A stretch of DNA of 64,000 nt from an uncultured Oscillospiraceae bacterium (GTDB taxonomy: Bacteria; Bacillota; Clostridia; Oscillospirales; Oscillospiraceae). Location of the stretch: positions 62,001 through 126,000 of the forward strand of contig CAAFPE010000046.1 in the NCBI GenBank assembly GCA_900764755.1, written 5' to 3'. The notes below the pieces were generated by a model. That model did no database searches. It saw nothing but the letters and a program-made list of their open reading frames with translations, and was not told the DNA's origin. The translations under genes were made by a program, and so were the position numbers. Shown one piece after another: positions 1 through 8,791 of this stretch (its first letter is position 1; every line of letters begins with the position of its first letter).

Positions 1-995
1 TGGGCATCGAAACGACAAAAACTCATGAGGAAATATGTGCTGTGATCGACGAACCAATGCAGCGTCTCGCAGAGGCGATCTCTGAGCAGGTGTCTATGGT
101 GAATGGCGGTGCGCCGTCTGCACTTTTTCTTGCTGGCGGTGGAAGTAAACTGCTGGGGCTTCGTGAGAAAATTGCCGGCTGCCTTGATATGGATGAGAAA
201 CGCGTAGCGATCGCCGGGAATAACTATGCTAAGAGTGCTTTTTCCGATGATCTGAAGATTGAGAATCCTGAATATGCTACACCGCTTGGTATTGCGATCT
301 CCGCTGGTCTGGGCCTTCTGAATGACAGCTACATGGTGACACTCAATGGTAAGACAGCAAAGCTGTTCCGGAGTGGGACGCTGACCCTGCGGGACATCCT
401 TTTGATGAACGGATATACCTATGGAGATATGCTGGGGAAGTCCGGAAAGAGTCTGAGCGTTGTCCTGGATGGCAAGCACATGGTTTGGCGCGGCGAGCCC
501 TTTGTCCCTGCGGTATTGTCGATCAATGGAGCAGAAGCGGCGATCACCACAGTGGTTCATGCCGGCGATCAGATCAGTTTTATTCCAGCGAGACCAGGTG
601 CCGATGCAGAAAAGACACTGGCAGATGTATTGGGGCGTGATTTTTCAGGTCAGGTGCTGGTGAATAACCAAAAAGCTGAACTGGATACACCGCTGCGGTC
701 GGGCGATGTCATTTTGACTTTGAAACGGGAACCAACAGAGAAACTCCAGGAGAAGCAGACATCTGCACCGGTAACGGAACGTGGAAAGTCGATTGCTATT
801 ATGTTCAACGGTGAGGAGCTGCATCTGCCAGGTAAGGAAAGCGGACTTCCGTATTATCTGATGGATCTTCTTCAGTATGCGGACTTGGACTTTGAGAAAA
901 TAGAGCATCCTGTGCGCCTTGAGGTTAACGGCGTGGAGAGTGGATTCCGGCAGCTGATTCGTGACGGGGATTCTGTTACTATCTGCTGTACTTAG
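1..995 (+). CDS. FtsA/PilM-like ATPase-fold protein, C-terminal part
   Basis: The reading frame (codons begin at base 3) is open from the left edge, so the N-terminus is missing. The first ~95 visible residues resemble the end of the actin-like FtsA/PilM fold: a glycine-rich LAGGGSKL phosphate-loop segment and a PLGIAISAGLGL helix. The remaining ~220 residues are not part of standard FtsA. They look like two or three small beta-rich modules, each with the pattern of a short strand, a helix, then a 'GD-x-I/V' strand end (HAGDQISFI, RSGDVILTL, RDGDSVTIC), recalling ThiS/beta-grasp folds. FtsA/PilM proteins organise membrane assemblies such as the divisome or type IV pilus base; which applies here is unknown. 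The next plus-strand gene follows after 65 bases. Confidence 0.7.
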   Translation, partial: GIETTKTHEEICAVIDEPMQRLAEAISEQVSMVNGGAPSALFLAGGGSKLLGLREKIAGCLDMDEKRVAIAGNNYAKSAFSDDLKIENPEYATPLGIAISAGLGLLNDSYMVTLNGKTAKLFRSGTLTLRDILLMNGYTYGDMLGKSGKSLSVVLDGKHMVWRGEPFVPAVLSINGAEAAITTVVHAGDQISFIPARPGADAEKTLADVLGRDFSGQVLVNNQKAELDTPLRSGDVILTLKREPTEKLQEKQTSAPVTERGKSIAIMFNGEELHLPGKESGLPYYLMDLLQYADLDFEKIEHPVRLEVNGVESGFRQLIRDGDSVTICCT

Positions 996-1060
996 AAAGA
1001 ACTGGGGCTGTTTCGCCATGGCTGTGAAGCAGAGAACCATGGTAAGCGGAGGGAGACCTT

Positions 1061-1873
1061 TTGAAACGTAAAAAGTTGATTGTAATTCTTGCGGCGGTCG
1101 CTTTGATTGGAGCAGCTTGCGCAGCCGTATTTTTTTTGAAAGGCCGGGGCGATGGTGAAGAGAGCAGAAAAGAAATTGCTCCCCCGATGAGCTACCGCAT
1201 TGGTGGTGTTGATGTTGCTGCACTTCCCGTTTTGAATGAGAAAATTTCTGTTTATCGGGAAAAGGTGAGACAAGAAGCAGAGCGTGTCGAAGAGACTGGG
1301 GAGGATTCAGGCGCGAGCGATGCGGTTGTATATTACTATGAGGGCCTTGAAGCACCTGGGTCTCTTGTTGCCGCATATACAGCGCTGATGGATACGGCGG
1401 ATACAGGTTTTTGCATCGTGGATGACACGCTTGCAAAAACGGCCCCACCAGACTATGAAGTTGAGGAGGGCTCAGTTCATCTTGCTCGAGATGGAGCGGA
1501 GGAGGGCAGGGTGATGTCCATCCAGATGACGTGGTCGAAAGAGGGATGCACTGTGACAGCAGGAACATTGCCGGGCGAGATCGCGGAACCGCCGGCTCCG
1601 GAGGCAATGACTATTTCGGAGGTAGCAGACTATGTGCGCTCGATCCCCCCAACCACGCTTGGCCTGGAGGGAGCGTCTATGAAGGAATATAATATCTATG
1701 TCATAGACGGAACTGTTCTGGTAGATGGCATCCCCTGTATCCGCTTGAATGTGTGCCGCGATGACGGTGAGGCAGCCACGAATGAGGTTGCGGGAAACTA
1801 CTTCATTTCCGCGGATAAGGAGCATATTTATAGGTTGGACGTGGAAACGGGAATCGCTGAGGAAGTGGGCTGA
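1061..1873 (+). CDS. membrane-anchored protein of unknown function
   Basis: This is a 270-residue protein starting at TTG, preceded by GGAGGGAG. Lys/Arg residues 2-5 are followed by one hydrophobic helix (about residues 6-26), so it is probably a single-pass protein with an extracytoplasmic C-terminal domain. A Cys lies inside the helix, but the surrounding LIGAAC is a poor lipobox and the hydrophobic stretch continues past it, so I prefer a membrane anchor to a lipoprotein. No family is recognised. It follows the FtsA-like gene and may belong to the same assembly. Its last 46 bases overlap the end of the convergent AAA+ gene. Confidence 0.7.
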   Translation: MKRKKLIVILAAVALIGAACAAVFFLKGRGDGEESRKEIAPPMSYRIGGVDVAALPVLNEKISVYREKVRQEAERVEETGEDSGASDAVVYYYEGLEAPGSLVAAYTALMDTADTGFCIVDDTLAKTAPPDYEVEEGSVHLARDGAEEGRVMSIQMTWSKEGCTVTAGTLPGEIAEPPAPEAMTISEVADYVRSIPPTTLGLEGASMKEYNIYVIDGTVLVDGIPCIRLNVCRDDGEAATNEVAGNYFISADKEHIYRLDVETGIAEEVG

Positions 1874-3258
1874 TCAGGGGCCAATTTGAGGCTGCCAGGT
1901 ATACCAGAGAGCCTGAGAAAGTGATGAATGGCAGGTAACCGCGCTGCCTGAGAAAAGGCAGGGGTCAGGATACCTTCCAGTACACTGACGGCGGAGCGGG
2001 CCGAGAGTGCATTTTTACACATGGAGGACACGGCTTGAATGGTGGATGGATCTACACGAGTGATTTGCAGTCCATATTCACGGCCAAGTGCCATGATTTG
2101 CTTCGCAATTACAGCGAAACTGGCTGATTCATTTAACGCTTGAAATCCAATAAAGCTGCTGAAACGGCCAGCGATCTCCGCAAGTACGCCGTGGCGTATC
2201 ATGGCTCGCCTGGCCGATTCATTGGAAAGGAACAGCTGCTCCGACAGCTCTGCTGGCGTGGCAGCTGTTTTATATTGTGAACCAGCTGTCTCCTGATGAC
2301 AGGAAAATCCCATTGGACGCATACCGGATGAAGTTAGATCAGCGTTTGTGGTAAAAATAAACACGCACTTCCGAAAGTCCAGCTCACGCCCTCCTGTGGC
2401 ATCCGGGCGATGGGCTGTACAGCGGCCCTCATCCAGGATAGACATAAATACTTTCAAGACCTCTGGGTGTGCTTTTTCTAATTCATCGAACATGAACACT
2501 GTATATGGTGCTTCCCGCACCGCTTCAAAGATGGCTTGGTCCTCATAACCGACGTAACCAGGAGGCGCACCAGTCAGACGGTGTACAGAGTGAGGCTGAG
2601 TAAAGGTGTTCAGGTCTGTCCAGATAAATTGATAGTGTTTGTTGCAGCAGTGCTCCAGTGCGGGGACCAGTGCTTTCCCAAGTTCTGACTTTCCAACTCC
2701 GGTGGGGCCGTAAAAAACCAAGGAGAGCGGCCTGGCTGGCTCCCGCTTTTCCAGATGACTATATAGGCGGAATGCTGTAGCTGCTACGGCCTGCTCCTGC
2801 CCAAGGACCACCTGTCGCAGCGCATCAGCCAGACGAAGATAAAGCGGAGGCCACACGTCGCAAGACTGAACCGCCTCACGGAGAGGAGCAGCGGATTCTG
2901 TGCGGCAGGGGGGCGGGACATCTTCCACCGCAATTCGGTTCATTTCCCAAACCAAAGAGCGCAGGCGGTCAGACATGGCGGTAAAAGACGGAAAACGCCA
3001 GATATTACGCTGGAACAGGGAAAACAGGACACGGCTGGGACCATGGTAATCTACTGCTGGCCGCCAATACAGAAGATAGGACCCATCCCGCTGGCGGGAA
3101 AAGCCTACAAGGGCAGAACTTGGATGACAGCCGGGTGGCATGGAGCATTCTGCATACTCATAGCTTCTCTCCCGACGGGCGCAGAAATCAATATGTTGCT
3201 GCAGTATGGCCCAGTCGGGTTCGGGTGCGCTGCAGATTTTACTGAAATTTACAGACAT
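1828..3258 (-). CDS. single-module Clp/Hsp100-type AAA+ ATPase
   Basis: This 476-residue protein starts at an ATG preceded by GGAGG. Residues 1-140 have no recognised domain. A linker helix with the VLGQEQAV motif (about 151-158) leads into one AAA+ module of the ClpA/ClpB D2 class. It has Walker A GPTGVGKS at 184-191, a GYVG substrate-gripping pore loop at 234-237, Walker B VFMFDE at 254-259 and sensor-1 TTN at 303-305. A ClpB-type small domain follows. There is no Clp N-domain, no first AAA+ ring and no coiled-coil M-domain, and I see no IGL/IGF-type ClpP-docking loop. Unfolding or remodelling activity is a family inference. It lies head-on to the FtsA-like operon and overlaps it, which suggests a dedicated role rather than general proteostasis. 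Confidence 0.8.
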   Translation of the reverse strand: MSVNFSKICSAPEPDWAILQQHIDFCARRERSYEYAECSMPPGCHPSSALVGFSRQRDGSYLLYWRPAVDYHGPSRVLFSLFQRNIWRFPSFTAMSDRLRSLVWEMNRIAVEDVPPPCRTESAAPLREAVQSCDVWPPLYLRLADALRQVVLGQEQAVAATAFRLYSHLEKREPARPLSLVFYGPTGVGKSELGKALVPALEHCCNKHYQFIWTDLNTFTQPHSVHRLTGAPPGYVGYEDQAIFEAVREAPYTVFMFDELEKAHPEVLKVFMSILDEGRCTAHRPDATGGRELDFRKCVFIFTTNADLTSSGMRPMGFSCHQETAGSQYKTAATPAELSEQLFLSNESARRAMIRHGVLAEIAGRFSSFIGFQALNESASFAVIAKQIMALGREYGLQITRVDPSTIQAVSSMCKNALSARSAVSVLEGILTPAFSQAARLPAIHHFLRLSGIPGSLKLAPDQPTSSAIPVSTSNL

Positions 3259-3475
3259 AGAGACCTCCGTTCCACATATCGGAAAATGGGTGGATCAACT
3301 GCGCCAGGGCTTGGTGCGATGTGTTAGTGAGAAATATTCCACCTATTCCTAGTCTTTCCAGAATTGAAGGAAAATAAAATCTTTCTCTGCCTTCCAGAGA
3401 AAGAAGCGCCATATTATAGAGCAGCAGAAGCGTTCCCACTTCGAATGGTTCTAAATGAATGGGGAAGTTTTCCAT
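3239..3475 (-). CDS. possible small hydrophobic protein upstream of the AAA+ gene
   Basis: A 78-codon ATG frame ends 20 bases inside the start of the AAA+ gene and could be its co-transcribed partner. The composition is protein-like (a leucine-rich segment at residues 16-27 and mixed polar residues), and nothing else fills this stretch. Against it, no Shine-Dalgarno precedes the ATG: the nearby purine tract GGAGGAAA is on the other strand. No homologue is recognised. Treat as tentative. Confidence 0.3.
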   Translation of the reverse strand: MENFPIHLEPFEVGTLLLLYNMALLSLEGRERFYFPSILERLGIGGIFLTNTSHQALAQLIHPFSDMWNGGLYVCKFQ

Positions 3476-3603
3476 TCTGCTTATTTTTTGGAGGAAATTC
3501 GCCGATATATAAATTATATACCGTGTCTTTCAACTGCAGGCCACGGATGGTGGTCAGACTCTGCATGACACCTGCGGTTTTATGCGGCAGATGTTAATTT
3601 TAT

Positions 3604-4254
3604 ATGGAAAGGGGATGGAAGCCTTTTATGGGGCAGTTGTTCCAATATTGTAAGAAAGCGGAGCTTCCCGGTCTCTGTGGAGGGGCCCCAGTTAAGGTAG
3701 AGGTGACAGTCGGACTGAAGGAAGGCCTGCTTCTGGAGGTGCCCTATGAGTTCAATTATCCGGTCAGGACTCCGATAGAGGTTGACTTTTTGGATCCAAT
3801 CATGGGTACGGTTACCTGCCTGGTGGAGCTTCATTCTCCATTGGTCACAAAGGGAAGGATCATGCGCTCCTATCGTTGCAATATTCTGCGCCGGATTCAA
3901 CAGCAGCAGCGGCGTGAGGATGTGAAAGTGCCAGTATCCAATGTAGTTTTCGTTAAACTGAATGATGAGGAAAATGAAACGGAGGCCACGCTGCGCAATA
4001 TCAGCGCAGGAGGTGTCCTCCTTGAGACCAGACTGCGTGCGCTGCCTGGCGAATATCTGAATTTTACTTTCCAGTGTGACGGCCTGGAGATCCCGCTTAC
4101 TGCGGAGGTTTTGCGGGTAGAGCCACAGAAAGACAAGCAGGGCAAGCCACTGTTTGGCTATGGGTGCCGTTTTATACAGCTTTCCAGTGTGCATGAATCT
4201 GCGTTAAGGAGCTATGTGTTCCGGATAGAGCGCATGATCTACGGCAGGAAATAG
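3604..4254 (+). CDS. PilZ-domain protein (YcgR-like)
   Basis: This 216-residue protein has an N-terminal beta domain (about 1-95) like the YcgR brake domain and a C-terminal PilZ domain (about 100-210). The PilZ signature is partly intact. RRED-V-K at about residue 103 matches the arginine motif with its last Arg replaced by Lys, and NISAGG matches the second (D/N)xSxxG motif exactly. PilZ proteins bind cyclic di-GMP and alter motility, secretion or polysaccharide export. The neighbouring FtsA/PilM-like protein would fit control of a surface appendage, but that link is inference. The start was chosen as the first ATG after a short purine-rich stretch and could be the internal Met at residue 9. 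Confidence 0.85.
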   Translation: MERGWKPFMGQLFQYCKKAELPGLCGGAPVKVEVTVGLKEGLLLEVPYEFNYPVRTPIEVDFLDPIMGTVTCLVELHSPLVTKGRIMRSYRCNILRRIQQQQRREDVKVPVSNVVFVKLNDEENETEATLRNISAGGVLLETRLRALPGEYLNFTFQCDGLEIPLTAEVLRVEPQKDKQGKPLFGYGCRFIQLSSVHESALRSYVFRIERMIYGRK

Positions 4255-4322
4255 TTGTGGGCCGAATCGTGCCATGATTTTTTCGCCGCCGTTTTCATCA
4301 AAATAAAGGAGGTAGCTAAGCT

Positions 4323-4640
4323 ATGTCAAAGATGTGCAAAGGCTGTGGCGCTCAAAATGGAGATGAGCGGATCTTTTGTTACTGCTGCGGGGAACCGCTG
4401 GATGCAGAGTTGAGATTCAGAATGGCGATGGATCAATATCAGAAGGATCACAAAGACAAAGGACAGTCGCCCACGAGTATGAGAGACTCCTCGAACCGGG
4501 GCAAGAGACAAGAGATAGACGATGAGGATGAAATGATGCCTATCCGTATGGCCGAACAGAAAAAGTCTGCCAAGACGCCATGGATCATCCTTGGCCTGCT
4601 GATTGCAGCAGCTGCCATATATTTCTTTATCTTCCGTTGA
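4323..4640 (+). CDS. zinc-ribbon protein with C-terminal membrane anchor
   Basis: This 105-residue protein starts at an ATG with a clear AAAGGAGG site. Two CxxC pairs, CKGC (about residues 5-8) and CYCC (about 19-22), form a short zinc ribbon. A charged linker (about 40-80) is followed by a single C-terminal helix (about 85-103), so the ribbon should face the cytoplasm as in tail-anchored proteins. Small zinc-ribbon membrane proteins are common in Firmicutes and mostly uncharacterised. It directly follows the PilZ gene on the same strand. Confidence 0.75.
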   Translation: MSKMCKGCGAQNGDERIFCYCCGEPLDAELRFRMAMDQYQKDHKDKGQSPTSMRDSSNRGKRQEIDDEDEMMPIRMAEQKKSAKTPWIILGLLIAAAAIYFFIFR

Positions 4641-5130
4641 TGGAGAGGATGGCCAATAGAGCGGATGTCCTGATTGAGTGGAGAAAAGATCCTCTGGATA
4701 TGCTGATTGGATGTCTGGATCGGCAATTTGGTAATAAAACAAGGCAAGAAATCCATTGTGAAGAGATATAACAAGATCCTGTGTTCCGGCTGATGATGTT
4801 CTATCCATGTCTCGTTTTAGTTAAACCAGCAGGAGAAGTAAGGAATTTGGAAGAGTTCCTTGGTAACAGAATATACAAGACACTGTTTTACTTATCTGGA
4901 GATACAGAGACGATTCCCAATGCAGTGCCTGGAGTTTTTAGATCTGCAATTTATTGGTTGCGGATCTTTTTATATGTGATTCCTGTTATCCTCTGGTGTC
5001 TCCTTGTGCCATACAAAGCGGCTTGGATCGAGATGTCCTGTTTTTACCGTTCAGAATCGTGGATTTATTTCGGATAAAATTAGAAGATGAACAGTGACTG
5101 GACGAAGAGGGAGGGGGGAGTTGAGCAGAG
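4641..5130. other. intergenic stretch, no convincing gene
   Basis: About 490 bases of lower GC lie between the zinc-ribbon gene and the terminator hairpin. A 98-codon GTG frame at 4781-5077 contains one hydrophobic segment but has no ribosome site and no recognisable family. It may be a decayed membrane-protein fragment. No other signal is visible. Confidence 0.5.
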
Positions 5131-5134
5131 AAAT

Positions 5135-5173
5135 ACCCCGGCAGGTATTATGAAACACAATACCTGCCGGGGT
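5135..5173 (-). terminator. hairpin terminator after the hemerythrin gene
   Basis: A perfect 15-bp stem (5135-5149 with 5159-5173) with a 9-base loop lies 45 bases past the hemerythrin stop codon. The T-tract on the minus side is weak (ATTTCT), so it may act in both directions or only partly. Confidence 0.65.
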
Positions 5174-5218
5174 TAACGAGGTCAAATTTTTATCAGGTCG
5201 AGAGGGATATTGCCGGAA

Positions 5219-5614
5219 TCACACTTTCAGGAAAGCGCCCAGCCGTTTGTCTTCCGTCTTGATATGGCTCACCAGTGTCGCAATGTGGCCATTCAGTGCT
5301 CCCACGTCCGCTATGCTGGGCCCAGCAGCAGGAATCTTGCTGGCAATCTCGCGCAGCTTGCGCTTGTAGTTCTCATGGAACTGCTTATGCGCAGCCATGT
5401 TGGGGTAGCCACTCTTGGCCTGGAACTGCTCCTCATGGGCAAAATGCTTATTCACATAGTCCAGCAGGAATTTGATGGCGGGTTCCATGGCAGCACGGCC
5501 CTGGCCCTTCCCGCAGGCATCCATCAAAGTATTAACAGCGCGAAACAGCTCCCGATGTTCTCCGTCGATAATTGCGTTTCCAGTTTCCAGATCCTTCGTC
5601 AGTTCATATTTCAT
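5219..5614 (-). CDS. bacteriohemerythrin
   Basis: This 131-residue protein is a four-helix hemerythrin with a full di-iron ligand set: His20, His57 with Glu61 (HFAHEE), His76, His80, His117 and Asp122. Hemerythrins bind O2 reversibly at a di-iron centre; in anaerobes they buffer or sense oxygen. The ATG at 5614 is chosen because AAAGGAAG lies 8 bases upstream; the frame is open 10 codons further. It is last in a same-strand series after a chemoreceptor and a PHP phosphoesterase, which suggests an oxygen-avoidance role, although the gap of 154 bases leaves room for its own promoter. Confidence 0.93.
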   Translation of the reverse strand: MKYELTKDLETGNAIIDGEHRELFRAVNTLMDACGKGQGRAAMEPAIKFLLDYVNKHFAHEEQFQAKSGYPNMAAHKQFHENYKRKLREIASKIPAAGPSIADVGALNGHIATLVSHIKTEDKRLGAFLKV

Positions 5615-5768
5615 ATCAGACGCTTCCTTTCTCGCGGCTGTCAATGGGACTTACTATCAACTGATGGAAGTCCGTTCCTGCTATCAAGGTGGCTTGAAAC
5701 CAGGGATATGCCGCAACAGCCTTTACTTTGTTTATCGGACATATTCCACAAAAAATTAAGAGCCACAG

Positions 5769-6602
5769 TCAAATTAGTCCATATTTGCCAAGCAGCCACT
5801 CCAGATCCAACTCCACTGGAAGGAGTTCCACATCCGGCTTTACCGTTTCCCCATGGAAGTCACTGCCGCCGGTGATGGACAGGCTGAAACATTTTGCCAG
5901 CTTCAGGTAAAATACTGTCTGCTCAGCGCTGTGCTTAGGGTAATAGCACTCAAGACCGTCCAGACCACATTCCCGCAGGTGGGACACGAGCTCTGTCAGC
6001 TGTGCGTCGCCATATCCGAGCTGGTATGGGTGCGCCAACACCGCTTTTCCTCCGGCGGCGTGAATGGCGCGAATGCACTCGACCGCCGATGGTTTGTGCT
6101 CTTTCACACTCTCATGATACTCCAGCGTGTCCAACAGGTGGTCAAATACCTCCCGATTGGTGGAAGCATAACCGTGGCGGACGATGACTTGCGCAAAGTG
6201 GGGACGGCCCACAGCGGCATTTCCGGCCTGCCGCTCCACCTCTTCCAGGGGAATATGGATCCCTTTCTGTTTCAAGAAGTCCATGATCCGGTGCTTTCGC
6301 TGTTCCCGTTCCTGCCTCATTTTCTGGCAGAGCGCGCTTAACGGTGTATGTCCCGTCTGGACATTCAGGCCCAGGATATGCAGATGCCGGTCCTCTGAGG
6401 CACTCAACTCCACCCCTGGGATGACCTGGATCCCCAGTTTTTTCCCTGCTGCCATAGCCTCCGGCAGGCCGCGGAGGGTATCATGGTCTGTGACAGCCAT
6501 GTACTCCAGCCCAGCGTCCCTTGCCAGTCCTACCAACGCCGCTGGGGAATACTGGCCGTCGGAGGCCGTGGTATGGGTGTGTAAATCAGCAGGGTGCTTC
6601 AT
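5769..6602 (-). CDS. PHP-domain phosphoesterase (YciV/RNase AM family)
   Basis: This 277-residue protein has the PHP metal-binding motifs in order: HTHTTASDG (residues 8-16), TDHDT (about 39-43), and later conserved HP (AHPYQLG) and SDFHG near the C-terminus. The family includes nucleoside 3',5'-bisphosphate phosphatases and 5'-3' exonucleases such as E. coli RNase AM, using a trinuclear metal site. It acts in the cytoplasm; the substrate cannot be told from sequence. GAGGT lies 7 bases before the ATG. It sits 65 bases after the chemoreceptor gene and is probably co-transcribed with it. Confidence 0.85.
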   Translation of the reverse strand: MKHPADLHTHTTASDGQYSPAALVGLARDAGLEYMAVTDHDTLRGLPEAMAAGKKLGIQVIPGVELSASEDRHLHILGLNVQTGHTPLSALCQKMRQEREQRKHRIMDFLKQKGIHIPLEEVERQAGNAAVGRPHFAQVIVRHGYASTNREVFDHLLDTLEYHESVKEHKPSAVECIRAIHAAGGKAVLAHPYQLGYGDAQLTELVSHLRECGLDGLECYYPKHSAEQTVFYLKLAKCFSLSITGGSDFHGETVKPDVELLPVELDLEWLLGKYGLI

Positions 6603-6667
6603 AATATTACCTCGAAATGCTTCCTCTCAACCATGGAGACGCTGTCCTTGGCATAAGCGGCAGTCTG

Positions 6668-8686
6668 TTAACTGTAAGTCTCAGCACTGTGATGGATGGA
6701 TGATGTCTGTGCTTCCGGCAGGTTGTCTGCATCGCTCATGGCCTGATCCAGCTTGTACTGTGCCACCAGACGTTTCAACAGATCAGCCTGACCGGACAAT
6801 TCCTCTCCGGATGCCGCATTTTCTTCCGCAGTGGCGGTGTTGCTCTGCACTACCTGTGAGATATGGTCCAGCTCCTGAGTGACTTGGGTCAAATGCTCCG
6901 CCTGAGCAGTCGCGGCAGTAGAGATATGATGGATGCTCTCAATGACTTCCTCTGCACCCGAAACCGCTGTGATCAGACTCTTTGCAGTTTGATCCGCGAT
7001 CCTTGTACCATTTTTAACGGCCTGCAGCGAGCGTTGGATCAAGGCAGTAGACTCATGGGAGGCCTCGGCGGATTTGCCGGCCAGGCTGCGTACTTCATCT
7101 GCCACAACGGCGAAGCCCTTCCCGGCTGTACCGGCACGCGCGGCCTCCACAGCGGCATTCAAAGCCAAAATGTTGGTTTGGAAGGCGATATCCTCGATGG
7201 TTTTGATAATTTTCTCGATCCCCTGAGAACTCTTGGAGATCTCGTCCATAGCCTGGATCATTTCCTTCATTTCGTTGTTGCTCGCGGTCATCTCGCCGCC
7301 TACGGCATTGGCTTTCTGGGTGGCTTGCTCAGCATCCTGAGCCATGTACTGCATTTTTTCATGTATGCTGTTGACGACCTCGGCCAATTTTTCGACAGAA
7401 CTTTCCTGCTCGAAGCAGCCCTGGCTCAATACCTGGGCTCCGGTGGCCACATTTTTCGAGCTCATCATCACGACCTCGGCAGCTTCATTGATTTTTCCCA
7501 AGGTATGGTTCAAATTGAAGATCAGTTGATATATATGATCTCTCAGTGCGATAAAATCACCCTTATATTCGATCTCTGGCCGGACGGTCAGATCGTTGTC
7601 CGCGATAGCGGAGAGTCCACGGCTCAGGTCAGAGATGTAGGCATTCAGGTCAGCAAAAGCGGTCCTTACGTTATCAGCAAGCAAGCCAAGTTCGTCCTTG
7701 GAGTGATATGTAACTTCCGTGTTCAAAATACCCTCAGACAGCTTGCTGGTGGCTGTTTGGATCTCAAGTACAGGCATAGAGATCATACGGGCCAGCCGCA
7801 TTGTAATAACGAAGGATATGGCGATCATCATCAGCACGACTGCGAAGGTGACTACAAGACTCATGTCCAAAAAGGTCTTAAATTCACCGTGGCTGATCTC
7901 AACACCGACACTCCATCCCTGCTCACCGCCCACCGGCGTATATCCAAAGCATTTATTGTCCCCATCAAAGCGGTAAGAGGCGACGCCGGTCTCTCCAGCG
8001 ATCATCGACCGATGAACCGCCGCCACCTGCGCCAAGCCTGGATCTTTTTCCGCCTGCTTGATAAAATTGACGCCATCTGACACATAGCTGGAATTGGGAT
8101 GCCCGATTACATTTCCTTTTGCGTCCAGAATATATGCCTGTCCCTCTTCGCCCACGGACAGGCCACTGACGATATCATTTAAAAAACCGGCGCTCACTCC
8201 GCCGTAGACAATACCGTCAAAACGTCCGTTTTTCAGGATGGGGACTTCCAGCAGGAATATCGTCTGGTTACCGTCATAGATAAGGTCGGAGATGACGGGC
8301 CGCAAGGTCTCTTTGCACTTCAAGAAGTAATCGGTGTTTCCGTAATCAGCCCCGCCAAAGGCGATCCCAGTTGCATCCATCTTCCCGACATATAGAAACC
8401 CATTCCGGGACGCGATTTCTTCCGTGAACGCAATCAACTCCGGATCCGTGGGCTGAGAGTTTCGGAAGATTTCTAAAGAGGCGGCCTCTGTCAAAGGCGC
8501 CCAATAATTATCCAACCGCCATTTTACCGCTTTGGCTGTAATTTTGGAAACAGGGGCTACTGTAGTTTCCATCATTCTGTCGATTCCTTTGACGTTTAGC
8601 AAAGAAGTGATTACGCCGATCAGAACAGAGTTGACCACAATAAGCGCGAGCACAATCACCCCGATTTTGGATTTGATAGACTTCAT
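6668..8686 (-). CDS. methyl-accepting chemotaxis protein with Cache sensor
   Basis: This ~672-residue receptor has a first membrane helix (about 8-30), a large extracellular double-Cache-type sensor domain (about 35-275) with the typical YILDAKGNVIGHP segment, and a second membrane helix (about 280-302). HAMP and signalling coiled coils follow. The hairpin tip that contacts CheA/CheW is intact (EDIAFQTNILALNAAVEAAR). Cache receptors bind small molecules outside the cell. The ATG at 8686 is preferred to the GTG five codons upstream because GGGAG lies just before it. The window holds no other che genes. Confidence 0.93.
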   Translation of the reverse strand: MKSIKSKIGVIVLALIVVNSVLIGVITSLLNVKGIDRMMETTVAPVSKITAKAVKWRLDNYWAPLTEAASLEIFRNSQPTDPELIAFTEEIASRNGFLYVGKMDATGIAFGGADYGNTDYFLKCKETLRPVISDLIYDGNQTIFLLEVPILKNGRFDGIVYGGVSAGFLNDIVSGLSVGEEGQAYILDAKGNVIGHPNSSYVSDGVNFIKQAEKDPGLAQVAAVHRSMIAGETGVASYRFDGDNKCFGYTPVGGEQGWSVGVEISHGEFKTFLDMSLVVTFAVVLMMIAISFVITMRLARMISMPVLEIQTATSKLSEGILNTEVTYHSKDELGLLADNVRTAFADLNAYISDLSRGLSAIADNDLTVRPEIEYKGDFIALRDHIYQLIFNLNHTLGKINEAAEVVMMSSKNVATGAQVLSQGCFEQESSVEKLAEVVNSIHEKMQYMAQDAEQATQKANAVGGEMTASNNEMKEMIQAMDEISKSSQGIEKIIKTIEDIAFQTNILALNAAVEAARAGTAGKGFAVVADEVRSLAGKSAEASHESTALIQRSLQAVKNGTRIADQTAKSLITAVSGAEEVIESIHHISTAATAQAEHLTQVTQELDHISQVVQSNTATAEENAASGEELSGQADLLKRLVAQYKLDQAMSDADNLPEAQTSSIHHSAETYS

Positions 8687-8762
8687 AATTCCAACTCCCA
8701 CACATTTTTTTGAAATGATCCTCTCTTCTTAACAGAAATTACAACACATATTAACTGATTTA

Positions 8763-8791
8763 ATTATAGCAATGTATTCGAACATTTTCAA
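8763..8791 (-). promoter_or_regulatory. sigma-A promoter of the chemoreceptor operon
   Basis: On the minus strand, TTGAAA (8786-8791) and TATAAT (8763-8768) are separated by exactly 17 bases, 77 bases upstream of the chemoreceptor ATG. Confidence 0.7.

Noticed and set aside
645..1607. 320-codon minus-strand frame over the first two genes
   Set aside because: Antisense; Ser/Pro/His-rich with no recognisable fold, and it overlaps better supported genes.
4781..5077. 98-codon frame with one hydrophobic segment
   Set aside because: GTG start without a ribosome site, no family, lies in a decayed-looking stretch; mentioned only in the intergenic entry.
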